In this document: positions 11,884 through 24,859 of the stretch, piece by piece
Layout: the number at the start of each line of letters is the position of its first letter
Position numbering within the stretch: position 1 is the stretch's first letter
From: Ampelomyces quisqualis
Taxonomy: Eukaryota > Ascomycota > Dothideomycetes > Pleosporales > Phaeosphaeriaceae
Length of the DNA stretch: 64,000 nucleotides
NCBI GenBank assembly: GCA_018398575.1
Contig: JAGTXZ010000008.1
Coordinates: forward strand, 1,116,001-1,180,000
Direction: 5' to 3'
The notes under the pieces: model-generated
The model's input: only the letters and a program-made list of their open reading frames with translations
What the model was told of the DNA's origin: nothing
The model's database searches: none
Program-made: the position numbers and the translations under genes

Positions 11884-13140
11884 ATTAAATTTGTTAAACC
11901 TAGCTAGGCTAAAGGGCTATTAGTAACCTTTAGCATAGAATAAGTAACTGTCTCTATAATAGTATAAGACATAATAGCACAAGCTATCTAGATAAGACGT
12001 AACAGCGTCCTTAAGTTAGTTATTAAGGACAAGTTTAATTAGATAATTATTAATAACTTCCTAGACCTAAAGGAATAATAGATTAAGAAACAATTGCTGT
12101 TAAACAGCCTTAAGAAAACGCCTGCCTAGCAGGAAGTATATAACTCTCTAGCAGCTAGACCCTCTAACAATAGGAAAGGAAAGTCTCTTATAAGCGCAGA
12201 TCTAGACTTAGTATTACTAGTAAGAAATCTGCAGGAACAAGTTGTAAGGCTTACAGCCTAAACAACTCTAGAAACCTCTAGCTTTATACAGACCTCCTTA
12301 GAAAGCTTCCTCTTGCCCTAGAAGACTTATAAAGTCTCTAACTTAGAAGCGTATAAAGAAGATTAAAAAGATTACTACATCTTTAAGGCCTAAATAAAGT
12401 ATAAACTAGAACACAACAGCGTAGAACTAGGCTCTTAAGTAGGCTATATCTTTAACTGCCTTAAGGGGTTAGCAGCTAGTGTAGCTTTGTCTTAAGTAAC
12501 CTAGAACTTCTAGGGCTCTGCAGAAGAACTTTAGGACTTCCTAGACAGCTAATTTAGCAACAAGCTACATAATAAAAGATTACAAAGGAAACTCTAAACA
12601 ATCTAACAGAACAAGTCTCTTCTCTAGAGCTTTAATATAGAGTTTATAAGGCTGGCCTACAACGTAGGTAAGGAAGACAACAAAGTAAACCTAAAAACAA
12701 AGTACTTAAGCGCTATCTAGCTAGACCTACAAGACAGAATAATCTCTATAGAGACTAAACCTAAATAGAGAATCTACAACCTTATAGACAAGGTAGCAAT
12801 TATTAAGGAAAACTTATACAAAGCAAAACTTAGTAGCGAGCACACTAAAAGATAGGGCGTTAGGAAACTTATAGATTAGGAACCTATAAGAGGATATTCT
12901 AGGAAGACTAAGAGAAAATCCCTTAAAAGAGAGAAAGCTAAGTAAGCTACTGCAGAAGAGTAGTCTTACTAGAGACAAAACAACTTATACCTCTACTGTA
13001 GTAAGTTAGGACACTATACTAGCAAATGCAAATTGTCTTTACCTTTAAAACCTGCTAAAGCTGCAGTAGCTAAGGCATAGGGCAAGGAAGAAGAGGATGC
13101 GTTAAAAGATACCCTAAGCTTAGAAAATAAGTAACTCCTG
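11884..13140 (+). pseudogene. gag, element B
   Basis: Stop-interrupted Gag frame. The zinc knuckle is at 12988-13029, read as YLYCSKLGHYTSKC: here the first Cys has become Tyr while the second Cys, His and final Cys remain. The A and F copies lost different residues, so the ancestral CX2CX4HX4C can be inferred by comparing the three. The upstream region contains Lys-rich frames and a capsid-like core around 12300-12700 homologous to A and F. Confidence 0.82.
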
Positions 13141-16100
13141 TCTAAAGGCGTAGACAAAAGTATAGTAACACAACACTAAAAGAGGATAAGAAATTTTAAC
13201 AATTCTAGAGAAAATAGCTAGATAGAGAACTTATTACTATATACACTATTATTAATAAAATAACTATTACTTCTACAATAATTAACACTAGGTGTCTTAC
13301 TTACGCTATAACCTTAACTAAGTTTGTCTATAAGAATAAGTTAGAGCGTAAGTTAATAGCCTTAAGAGAAATTATTAGGATTGCTAGAGCCTAGTCTTAG
13401 ATAAAGACAGCTGTCTAGATAAGGATTAACATTAATAGGCACAAGGAGACACTATAGGCCTATAAACTAGATAGAGACAAGGAATACAACTTAGTCTTAG
13501 GTTAACTATAGATAAACTAGCATAATATTACTATTGCAATAGTAAAGAAATTAATATATATTTACTCTACCTAGACGCGAGTTAGAAGCTAGAAGGGAAG
13601 AAAACTCTTCTTACTATAGAGTATTACAGTAGCTGCGTACTTAGCCTAGCTACAACAGGGCTAAAAAGACAAATCTATTTGCCTTTACGCCGCGTTAATA
13701 GCAGACATCTAAAAGGCCCTAAAAACTAAACTCTAAGTAGACCCTAGGTTAGTGCTCTTAGATTACCTAAAAGAGGAATACAAAACCTTCTTACGCAAGA
13801 AAGCAGACTAACTCCCTCTAGTAAGAGGACCTACTATTAATTATTCTATTAAGCTAGTAGAGAAAGATAGAAAGACTATAAAGGTACTATAGGGCCTACT
13901 ATACAGCATATTAAGGGAAGAACTCCTTATGCTCTAAAAAGAGCTTACTTCTTACCTAGACTGTAGCTTTATACAGGTAAGCTAGTTAAGCGCCTCTACA
14001 CTAGTCTTATTTGTAAAAAAACTAGAGGAGGGCCTATAGTTTTGTGTAGACTACTAGGCCCTTAACGCAATTACAAGGAAGGACTAATACCTGCTCTTAC
14101 GTATCTAAGAGACCTTAGCCTAGATTGCTAAAGCTAAATAGTTTAGTAAGGTAGATGTTATCTAAGCATTCTATAAGATTAGGATTACTAAAGAAGACAA
14201 ATAGAAGACAGCCTTCTAGACGCGCTTTAGCCTCTATAAGTAGCTTGTAACACCCTTTAGACTTGCAAACGCTCTAAGTATGTTCTAGAGATATATTAAT
14301 TAGACACTAAGGGAATACCTAGACAATTTCTATTTAGCCTATATAGACAACGTGTTAATATACATAAGTAGGTCTAAGGCAGACTATAAGAAAAAGGTAA
14401 AGCTAGTAATCTAGAAACTTAGGGCAGCAGAGTTATACCTTAATATAAGGAAAAGCAAGTTTAGTATAAAGAAGACTAAATACCTTAGATTTATTATTAA
14501 GGCTAAGAAAGAAATAAGTATAGACCTTAAGAAAGTAGCTGCTATACGTTCTTAGGAGCTCCTAAAGACAGTTAAAGGAGTCTAGAGTTTTGTTAGCTTT
14601 GCTAACTTCTACTAACAGTTTATAAAAGACTTCTTAGAGCTAGCTACCCTACTAACTAGGCTGACTAGGAAAGGCGTAGCCTTTTACTAGGGCCTTAAAC
14701 AACAGATGTCCTTTAACAAGCTAAAGAAAGCTTTTATAGCAGAACTATCCCTAGCAAACTTTAATATAGAGCTAGAGATAGTAGTAGAATGCAACGCCTT
14801 AGGATAGTTAACTAGAGAAGTGCTGTCTTAATACAACAGAGACAGACGCCTCTAGGCTGTAGCTTACTACTTAGCAAAGAACACAGCTATAGAAGCTAAC
14901 TATACTATCTATAATAAGGAGCTGTTAGCTATAGTTAAGTGCCTAGAGCAGTAGAGAACTAAACTTTAGAAAGTAAAGCATTTTACTATACTTACAGACT
15001 ATAAGAACCTAGAATACTTTGCTACTACACAACTACTAATAGAAAGACACGTCTGCTAGGCAGGGTTTCTTAGCACGTTTAATGTTAGATTTTAATACTA
15101 CCTAAGAAACGTTAATAGCAGAGCAGATGCTCTTTCTAAGAAAGAATAAGATCTTCCTTAAGGAAGAGCAGACACGCAGGTATAGTCCTAGACCTTCTAA
15201 TTATTTACTTCTGCTTTAGAAACTAAAAACAAAGAAGACCTAGTACTTGCTACTTTCTTTGTAGCTTAGTAGAGAGATTTACTACAATAGAGGAGAGGGA
15301 AGACAGAGTAGCTCTAAAACGTGCTTACAGACAAAGATACTGCGTTAACTACTTCTCTTACAACTTAGCAGAGGGATACACTACTACAGAGAAAGAAAGA
15401 AATAGAGTAGCTCTAAAACGTGCTTGCAGACAAAGATACTGCGTTAACTACTTCTCTTGCAGCTTAGTAGAGGGATGCACTATAATAGGAGGAGAGAAAA
15501 ACAGAGTAGCTCTAAAATGTGCTTACAGACAAAGATACTGCGTTAACTACTTCTCTTGCAACTTAGCAGAGAGATGCACTACTACTAGAGGAGAAAGAAA
15601 CAGAGTAGCTCTAAAACAGGCTTGCAGATAAAGACGCTGTGTTAAGAGAAAGAGATGTTACTTAAAGCTAAAATGCTAAAGATTACTCTATAGTAGGAAA
15701 AGGAGCGCTCTAAAACGTGCTTACAGACAAAGACGCTGCGTTAAGAGAGAGGAACATTGCCTATAGCTAAGGTGCTAGAAAGCCCTCTGTAGTAGAAGAC
15801 GCTTTAAATACTACTAAAGAAACTGCAGTACTATGCAAGACTACGCTTAGGTAAAGTTCTTACACAAACAAACGCTCTAAAGAACTAACAGAGCCTGCTA
15901 TTAAGAAACTATAGGAATAGGCTGTCTACATAGATAAAGCCTACTAATTAGTAGTTAACGCTATTAGAACAGGATAGCGAAAATTCTCTTTGCATCTAAG
16001 CCTAAAAGTTTTCTTAGCAGAGTGTAGCTTAGACAACTTAGGACGCCTACTCTATAGAGAGCGCAAATAGGTGCTAGAATGCGTAAACCTATAAACGCAC

Positions 16101-17453
16101 ATTATCTTAGAAGTATATAACTCTCTAATTACTAGGTACCTAAGTAGAGAAAATATATACGCAATATTAGTAAGAGACTACTTCTAGCCTAGAATATCCT
16201 TAAGCATCTAGTAGTTTATCTAGAACTGCGCAGTATATAGCAGGTTAAAGCCCTAGAGAGAACTTAAACAAGAACTACTATGCCTACTCCTGCTTCTAGT
16301 CTAGATATAGAAGGAATTGTTAGTAGACTTTATTATAGGCCTTCTGCCAAGCTATAGAATATTATACCTTATAGTAGTTACTAACTAGCTAAGCAAAAAC
16401 GTAGTGCTTGTACCTATCCTAGACCTAGAAGTCTCTACTATAGTTAAGGCATTTATTAAACAGGTAGTTGCGTACTACTAGCTCCTAGACGCTATAGTAT
16501 CTAACAGAGGGTTACAATTTGTAAGCAAATTCTAGTCTTTACTCTGCAACAAGCTTAGGATATAAAGAAGAGTCTTAACAGCATACTACTCCTAGACAGA
16601 TAGCGCTACAAAATAAATAAACAGCATAGTAGAAGCCTACTTAAGAGCTTTTATAAACTAGGACTAGTTAAACTAGGCTGCTTTATGCCTACTAGCACAA
16701 ATTACAATAGCTAGACAAAATACAGCGTCTACAGGCGTTAGCCTATTCTTCCTCTAGTACAGGTACAACATAGACTCTATTTAGTTAGACCTAGAATAGA
16801 CTGTAAAGAACTAGCACTAGTCTAGTAACAATAAAAAGGCTACTGCTAAAGCAATAGTAACTAAGATAAAAAAAACAATAGACTACGTATAAGCAAAGAT
16901 AGCAGAAGTATAACAAGAACAAGAACGCTAGGCTAATTGTTACAGACAGAAAGCCTTAAAACTCTATATAGAAGACAAAGTATAGCTCTAGTACAGTTGC
17001 TCTATATCTAACAAAAGACCTTTAAAAAAGCTAGATTAGAAAAATAGGAAATACACAGTTATAAAGGTTATCTCTCTATACGTTATAGAGCTAAGCGTGC
17101 TCTTTAGGGTGCACCTAAGGTTCTATATTAACTGCCTCTAGCTTAATGCAGGTAATCTGCTTCTACACTAGAAGTCTAATAACTAGCAACTAGAAGCAAT
17201 AATAGAAAACAAAGATATAACTAATAATAAGTTTCTTATTAACTATATTCTTGCAGAACAGCAGAAGAAGAAAGAGCAAGGCATACAGCTATAGTACCTT
17301 ATAAAATAGGTAGGATATGCAGAACTAATATAGGAACTACAAGCAAATGTTGCTAACACTATAGCCCTTGCTAAATAGCTAGACAAAACTAGAACAGAAC
17401 AAGACTTAGATAGGCTGTTAGTAGAGCACCTACCCTTCCTAACTACTAAATAA
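13141..17453 (+). pseudogene. pol, element B (PR-RT-RH-IN-chromo)
   Basis: Best-preserved pol of the A family. Order: protease (about 13250-13560; TYAITLTKF, DKEYNLVLG); reverse transcriptase (about 13960-14560; LNAITRKD, FSKVDVI, LVTPFRLANALSMF, catalytic YIDN at 14340-14351 with second Asp lost); RNase H (about 14690-15140; ECNALG, NKELLAIVKCLEQ, LTDYKNLEYF, NVNSRADALSKKE); 33-residue repeats (15290-15760); integrase with catalytic triad at GAC 16326-16328 (Asp kept), AAC 16503-16505 (Asp to Asn) and AAA 16611-16613 (Glu to Lys); and a C-terminal chromodomain-like segment (about 17232-17430, YLIK then VGYAEL). The natural stop is TAA at 17451-17453, shared with A and F. The protein cannot be active as read. 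Confidence 0.92.
15280..15770 (+). repeat. 33-residue tandem repeats in pol linker of B
   Basis: The motif gctctaaaa recurs at 15311, 15410, 15509, 15608 and 15707, exactly 99 bp apart, i.e. 33 codons. Each unit reads roughly NVLTDKDTALTTSL followed by AAQQRDAL-type residues and an E/K-rich stretch; the fifth unit is degenerate. The heptad-like spacing of L, A and V suggests a coiled coil. It lies between RNase H and integrase. The A copy (28239, 28338, 28437) has three units and F fewer. Confidence 0.88.
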
Positions 17454-19277
17454 AACATATTAGAGGAGAATAGAGGAGAAAAGGAGAATTACAAATACGT
17501 ACAACAAGTATAAAAAAAGATAATAGCGTTATGCATAAGAGAGATTAGAGGAAAAAGAATAAACTTAGGACAAGCACAAGAAGAACCTAAGGCATAGAAA
17601 ATAATGCAGCAGCGCAATTAGTTATGTTTGGGAGCAATACTTAACGCTAGAAAATAACTAATAGAAGGTATGTAAGGATACTGCAATAGACAGAGCCTAA
17701 GACTAGAAGCACTAGTAGAAAGTAGAGAGGGAAGAAGATGCTTACATCTATTCTATTAGCTAACCTACAACTACTCTAGCTAGTTAACAGCTAGGACATA
17801 ACTAGCAGTTAACAGTCCTTAGGCTCTAGACATAAAGAACCTAAACGCTAAATAAGAGAACTAACGCGACAATCTTACCAAGCGCCTAAAATAACTTAGG
17901 AATAAAAAGAGAAGAGTCTAAAAGCTTAGCGTTAACAGATTAATAGCTAAAGAATACAAGAGGAAGAGCCTAGATTAACTCTAGATATTTAGCTACTTAA
18001 GCTAGGCAACGGCTAGTTAAGACACAGCGTAGCACAAATCTTTAGAGGGCCTAGGAAAACCTAAGGGAGGGGTATAGGATTCTAGTATTAAGACTGCGCT
18101 AGACTATAAAGGCTAGCAAAAATGTTAGCGTACGCAGAAGAGGTATAGCTATAAGAACCTATAAGCCTAAGACATAGAGCGCAATATCTATTCTAATGCA
18201 TAAGTAGTATTAAGGAATACAAGACTAGTTTTACAGAGTCTAGGCTTAGTAATAGAATAAAGGTAGAGATTATAACAGAAAGTCTATTACTATAGAAATT
18301 GCCTACAGGCGCTATACAGAAACTACAGTAAGGCTACTACACACTAGAGCCTACTTCTCTACTATTAGAGGGCGCAATAGTTACTATTACTAAATAATTA
18401 GTCTTAGCCTACACCTTTGCGTTATACGTAGGCTTCTTACAGATATTAGACTCTATTACATTAAGGTAACAGAGTAGCCTGTTAGTAGTGCAGAGGGCGT
18501 TGCTAACGTAAGAAACCTAGAAGCCTACGCTAGAAATCTATATGTTGTGCTCTTTAGCCTAATTAAATGTTAGTAGGATGCACAGAAACGCTGCAGGAGA
18601 ATAAACTCTAGTAGAGGAGAAATAAATTAAGAACAACTTATATTAGTATAGAGCTGCTGTACGCTAGCGCTAACATTATTAAGCTTGCAGATAATAGTGT
18701 CCTGCTTAACAAGAAGCTGCTAGAGAAGCTAGTAGATGTCTATTAGGACATTAACCTTATTAACCTTGCGCGTTAGACCCTAGTAGCTAGACTTGTTGCT
18801 ACTACAAGACTTTGCCTAAGTAGCCCTAAGCTTATTAATAAAGTTAGATTAGAGACTAGCAATTGTATACTGCGTTAACAGCTGCTTAACCTTAGAATTG
18901 CAAGCAAGCGCGTTACAAAGCAAGATAACTATAATCTTAAGGTAATTATTAATCTAGAAAGCTATTAGAATTAACCTAGAAAGTAAGAGAATATAGTAGT
19001 TAACTTACAGGCCTATACGTAATGTAAGTGTCCTTGCACTAAAAGCAGGTGCTTTTACTGCAAGTAATCTTGCACTTAGACTTATTACTCTTAAGCTAAG
19101 TAATAGCGCAGCCTAAATAATACAGTAGGTTAAGCTTAGCCTTAACAACAATATCTAGTCTGTCCTATTACTAGTTAGCAATATGCCTAGACCTAGCTTA
19201 GCGCCTTAGATGTAAAACTTACAATAGAAGGGTTAGTAGCACAACGCTTAGCTAGAGAACTATAAGGAGTGCGTAGG
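17454..19277 (+). pseudogene. Post-pol third frame, element B (5' part)
   Basis: About 1.8 kb between the pol stop and the point where copia C is inserted; conserved in A (37305-39340) and F (52181-54215). I do not recognise the product. In the last 650 bp one plus frame is unusually free of stops: ISIELLYASANIIKLADNSV at about 18650-18710, then KKLLEKLVDVY, TLVARLVATTRLCLSSPKL, and a Cys cluster CKCPCTKSRCFYCK at about 19026-19067. All stops in this frame are of RIP type (TAG/TAA). The first half (17454-18600) has no clear frame. It could be an accessory ORF3, or a remnant of an older structure; the minus strand was also read and is less convincing. Confidence 0.5.
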
Positions 19278-19495
19278 TGTAACAGAGTATATAAATCGGC
19301 AGATTACAGGATTGTTACGTGTGATAACCAAGCATGTTACTAATAAAATAGAATCTATTCAGGACTAGGCCAACTTATTAAGCTGTTTCTTAGCTTAGTG
19401 TATTTAATCTGATCTATCCTTACATAGTATAGAACAAGTAATAGGATCTTTTTTACTTACAACAATTTGATCCATAGTATCGCTTAGCTCCTACA
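19278..19495 (+). repeat. 5' LTR of copia C
   Basis: Begins tgtaacagagtatataaatc and ends cgcttagctcctaca. Partner at 26600-26817. The homologous D LTR begins tgtgacagag, showing that the fourth-base A in C is a G-to-A change. Confidence 0.94.
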
Positions 19496-19619
19496 GTTAT
19501 AAGCCCTGCGTTATAAGACTGTAGTGTCAATTCCCTCTGCGCACCTTATATTGCTAAGGTACTACCCAGATTAACAATTACTCTAATACTCCTCAAAACT
19601 CTTTATAAATACTCTCTAC

Positions 19620-22600
19620 TTAATTAGCTAGTTATTAATCATAGACTCCTATTCTAACAACAAGATCAGCCCAGACGTTCTCTTAACCAGCTAGTTAGAC
19701 TAGCTATACTAGTTTGCCTAACTCTAGCTTCATGCTCGCAACAAAGGAGTCTAGGATCAGATTAACCTAGACAGCAACACAGTGCTCCTAATCAACAACT
19801 AGGAACCTAAATATCTAGAGCTTCTAGCTGCTCTAAGTTAACTAGTCTTAGCTTTACTACCTAGAGCTACTAATCTGGACACGCAAATCCGCGATAAAGC
19901 TTTTAATTAATATAATCTAAAGCTAGCTGCCTACAAACTTGCCTCTAGCAGTTACAAAGAGGACGTTTGTTAATACAAAGTTAATACGTTAAAATAGACT
20001 AGGCAAGTAGCTAAACTCAGCAACGTCTAAAAATAAATCAGTTAAACTGTAGCCAAGGATCTTATAGCACCTGCCGCGATTAAGATGCTTAACTCTTTAA
20101 AAACAACGCCCTAAGCCTTAATTAGGATTCTTAAGCACAACCTAGCCCTAACAGACAACAATACTATGCACCTGGTTAGACAGCAGTATTAAGCTTATCT
20201 AGAAAAGGCTAGGCACAGCAGAATTACTCTAGATAAATAGTTTAACAAATAGCAAGTAATCTACAGCAAGGCTTAAGCGTTTCAAGTTATAGAGGTTAAG
20301 AGATAACTTGCTCTCACTAACTTCCTTAACGCTCTATCTATTAAGATTGCCCCAGATTAAGCTTAATTAATGCGTTAAGATATTATTAAAGACGCAGCTC
20401 TTAGTTAGCCTCCTATAACCATGTATAATCTAGCCAAGATCTTTTCTCTTATACTTTAGGAGCAAGCAGTCCTAGTTATAAAAAGAAAATCCTATTTAGC
20501 CTTTACAACCCTTAGGAACATTAAAAACTTAGATAATCCTAATCTAAAGAACAAAGGCAAAGACAATTCAAAGCTAAAATCTTGCCCCTGCAGGAACAAT
20601 AAAAAGCACAAATAGGACCCAATAGATTGTCTTTAACTAAAGACTGCAATTACTAGATTAGCCCTACCAGGAAAAGTACTAATCAAGATCTCTAATTTTA
20701 ACTAAAAGAAGGTCCTTAAGCAGCTTAACACTTCTAAGTAGGCCTTACTTAATAACAAGATTAAGAAAGCTAGTTAGACGCTACCTATCGCAGCTAACTA
20801 GTTAACTTTTAGGACCAAGGCAGTAACATACCTAGGAGATGTTGTAGCGGCATTAATTAACCTAACTATTCTTAATTAGAAACCTAATGTTACTAATCCA
20901 GACTTGAGAGTGTACACAACTACGTTTATAACCTATCTACTTTCAAAAAGTACTATTTATAATAGGGCAGGTACAGTGCACCTTGTTAATAATTAGTTGC
21001 TCTTTGTTCTAGGAACGTTTAGCTTTACCTACTCTAAAGAAAGGGTTAAGGCTAGAACATAGTTACTTTCTGTAACTAGGTATAGCAATTAAGTAATCAA
21101 GAACGTTCTGCACAGTCTAGACAGTTCTTACACTAAAAACCTAAAGCTTAAGAAGGTTAAAGTTGTAGATAGCTTTTATGTAAACATTGTATTAGCAGCA
21201 CTGCTTAAGCAAGCAGGTATATAGCATAGTAGATTAGACAGCACCCTTTAGTTTAAATTATACAAGCAGAACGTTATTGTACACAAGCTTTATAAGGCCT
21301 ATAACCTCTTGTTTATTAAATACAACCAGGTTACACGCTATGTTCTACAACTACTAATCCTGTACATATTACATTAATCTAACATCAATCACTTAAGAGA
21401 TAATAACAAGGATCTATAGCACAAAAGATTAGGCTACCTAGGCTAGCAAGCACTCTAGGCTCTTGCCTAGTCTGCCTAAAACGTTAAGATAAATAGGACC
21501 AAAAGAATTAATTGTTAGGACTGCTTAGTAACCTATACAGCTTAAGTAGTCTTACAGCGGCCAAGAGAAAGATTACTACAACTATTCTATTAAGTTTCCT
21601 AGGACCTGTTTGACATGCCAACAGGCAGGCTTTATAAAGAATAGTTCTTAATTATTAAAGAAGACTACTTAGGCAAGCTTTTTAACCACAACCTTTACAC
21701 CAAAACGTTAATTAAGATTATGAGAGTAATTTGCCAATTTACAGCCTAGGTTAGAAACAAATTCAATCTAAAGATTGTGGAAATCTATTAGGATAATAAT
21801 ACTGCGACTCTGCCTTAGAGAAGGCGTTTACAGTATAAGGAGTAGGCAGATTAAGAGAAGATTATAATATTACGCCTGCTACTATACACGCATCAGCTAA
21901 ATAGATTAGCTAAGTAGGCAGGCTAGGAGCTAATTACAAAATCAATTAAGATGCGCATAGGTGCAAATCTTCTAACTAAGCTCTAGCTATATATTATAGA
22001 TGCAGCTGCCTACTAACACAGCATAAGCCTAACAAAAATCTATGGTTTTTAATTCCCAAATATAGTCCTGCACTCCTGGTTCAGGCAATATTTTTAATAG
22101 TACAAGCCAGCAATTACTAGGCACAGGACTGCTAATCTACGCCCAAATTAGAGTAGTATTTACGCCTATAGCTGCAGAGTGTATCCTCTTAATCGCGACC
22201 AAGTAGTAGGCAGGAATAAGTAAGAGTTTAAAGTCAACCCTTATAGCTATATTAGATATCTAGTAGGCTATTAAGCCTCTAATATCTATTACATATAGGT
22301 CCTATCAATTAATTAAATAATTGCGTTAAAAGACGTTACCTTTAATAAATCTACATTCTACTCTAGCAACTAAAAAGACAAGATGCCTAAAGAGCAGGCG
22401 CTTAAGATTGTAAATATTTTACACGTTAGTAAACTTAATAATTCTAGGCAGGATATTAACCTGCCTGTTCTACAGGATTAACTAAGCTAGGAAATTACTA
22501 AGGTTACTAAGCAACAGCTTAGGGGTAAGCATCTAATCCTATAGATTACAGAGACTAGCTAATCTTATAATTACAAAGAAAAGAAAGTAGAAGCTAAAAG

Positions 22601-24777
22601 AAGTGCTAGCAAGGCTAGTAAGCATTTAGGAATCTTCTTAGACTAAAGTAACTATACTAGGCTTGTTACACTAGAGGCGACTCTAGAACTAGATAAGTTA
22701 TCTAGTATTAAGCTTATTAAGCGCGTAGGATCTAACAGCTAAGGACTATTGCTAGGTCCTAAAAGAGCTGGCCTATTAGTATCTAGGGATTAGATAGGTT
22801 CCTAACAGGATAGGCAGTTAGCCTTTTCCTCCCCTGCTACTTAACCTAGGAGTAGTAACTTTAGAGCCCTAGACAAAGTAGGATTAGCAAATCCTTCTAC
22901 ACAATCAAGTTGTTAACTGCAAGGAGCAGCCTCTAAGATTAACAGACTACTAAGTTAATACATGCTGCTTTGCTGCAAGAAGGATTACAACAATTAGATA
23001 GAAGGTAAGAGTGTTAATACATTAATTGCAGATCTATTTGTAGATTGCCAGAAGGATAATTTTAAGAACACTTTCCTACTAGGCCTTGTAGAAGCCTAGA
23101 CTAAGCGCTCTAGTTACAAAACACTAAACGCTATAATTATAACAGTAATGCTAAGTAATTAGAATTACAGAACAGTTAAGAAGCGTGCTTATAGAGATAA
23201 CATGCCTAAGCTGCCTAACACATAAAAGCAGATGCTTTAATATCTAATAAAAAGCCTGTTGTTAGATGCCTCTCTTAAGGAAATTAATTAGCTACACAAG
23301 AAAAGTACCTAGAAAGAAATTCTAAAGCACAAGTCTAAGGATCAACTAATCCTATTAAAATAGGTCTAGGTATACAAGTTTAATTAAGACAGTTATTTTC
23401 TAAAGTGTAAGGCTAGGCTAGTAGTAAGAGGAGATCTTTAGGAGAAGAACTCTTCACTTACTACGTACGCTACTACACTTGCAGCCAAGTCTTTCAGGAT
23501 TGCTATAGCTATTACAGCCTACTTTAATCTAGAAATTATGCAATACAACGTAGTTAGAGCGTTCCTTAACGCCTTAATTACAGCTAACAATCTAGTAATC
23601 TGTAATCTACTAGATAGATTTAAGAAAGCTAGGCTATGTGTAAGGCTTAACTAAGCGCTCTACAGGCTTAGAGAATCTCTATTACTTTAGTATAAGGAAT
23701 TCTTAAGATTACTGCGCGAGATAGGACTACTTGCATCTAAAGAAGAACCCTGCCTTTTCTTTACTTAGGATTAAACGATCTTTGTTCTGTTCTACGTAGA
23801 TAATATCCTGCTTATTTACTATAAGAATTATAAGCTTAAAGCTAAGGTTCTATAGTCTAAGATTATTAGTAAATATGAAATCTAGGATCAAGGACTAGTT
23901 AAATGGTTCCTTGGGATTAAGGTTATCTAAAACAGATCAGACTAATCAATTACTCTAGTCTATAACGCCTATATTAATAAGATTACTAAGAAATTTAGAC
24001 TACACAATAGATTATTCCCTCTAACACTATTGCTATCTAAGGAGCTCTACAAGAACACTAGAGAAGCTAGTAAGCAGGAAATTAAGGCCTATTAAGAAAG
24101 AGTTGGATTAGTCCTTTACACTGCAATTATAATCTGGCTGGATATAGCCTACGCAGTCTTAAAGCTTTCCTATTTCTTAACCAATCCTTTAGACAAGCAT
24201 ATTAAAGCTGTGGAACAAGTAATTATGTATCTCTATTAAACAAGGTTTGATTTAATTAAGTATAGTAATTTTAATAGTCTAGAACTAACTATTTGTAGGG
24301 ACGCCTCCTTTGTAAATAATAAAGTAACCAGGCGCTCCTTACATAGTTATATAGCTATCCTGTTTAGAGGAGCAATCTCTTAGAAAGCTGTAAGGCAAGG
24401 ATTAGTTACTACCTTAATAACTAAAGCTAAGCTGCTTGCTCTAGAATACGCTGCAAAAGAATCTATAGCGCTTAACTAGTTCTTTAAGGAGCTCACGCTT
24501 AATCTAGAAGATCTATAGAATATCTAGTGTAATAATTAGCAGACTATCCAGCTAGTTATAGGAAAAAATAAGCAGATATCTTCTAAGCTTAGGCATGTTA
24601 ACATTTAGAACATGTGGCTTACGCAAGAGCACTTAAAAGGATTATTCTAAGTATCCTATCTAAAATCTAGATTAATGCCAGCTAATAGTCTTACTAAGAA
24701 CCTTACCTATCAACAATTTCTTAAGTTTAAGCAGCTTCTTAACCTTAAGGATATAAGCAAGTTACTTACAAAGCAAT
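19620..24777 (+). pseudogene. gag-pol, copia C
   Basis: Single long RIP-interrupted frame. Gag (about 19850-20600) includes TMHLVRQQY, TLDK and NFLNALSIKIAPD; a degenerate zinc-binding CPCRNNKKHK sits at about 20583. GAG-pre-integrase HKRLGYLG begins at about 21420. Integrase (about 21580-22300) has FDMPTGRLYKE and DNNTATLP; the Glu-equivalent reads Lys (LAK). RT (about 23340-24150) shows RLVVRGDL, NVVRAFLNALITANNL, ALYRLRESLLL and the catalytic box at 23793-23804 read as YVDN (second Asp lost). RNase H (about 24280-24600) shows ICRDASFVNNKVTRR and LLALEYAAKESIALN. It ends near TAA at 24777. The start codon is not resolved; gag reading is clear from about 19850. Confidence 0.92.
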
Positions 24778-24859
24778 AATTTAGAAAATACAAAGATTAA
24801 TTTAACTTCTCTATCTACTAATTGATTTACTTGCTCTTAAAGCTTAAGATTACTACAGG

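Noticed and set aside
17243..17458. Open minus-strand frame of 71 codons
   Set aside because: Lies antisense to the chromodomain-like end of B's pol, which is clearly coding on the plus strand and shared by A and F.
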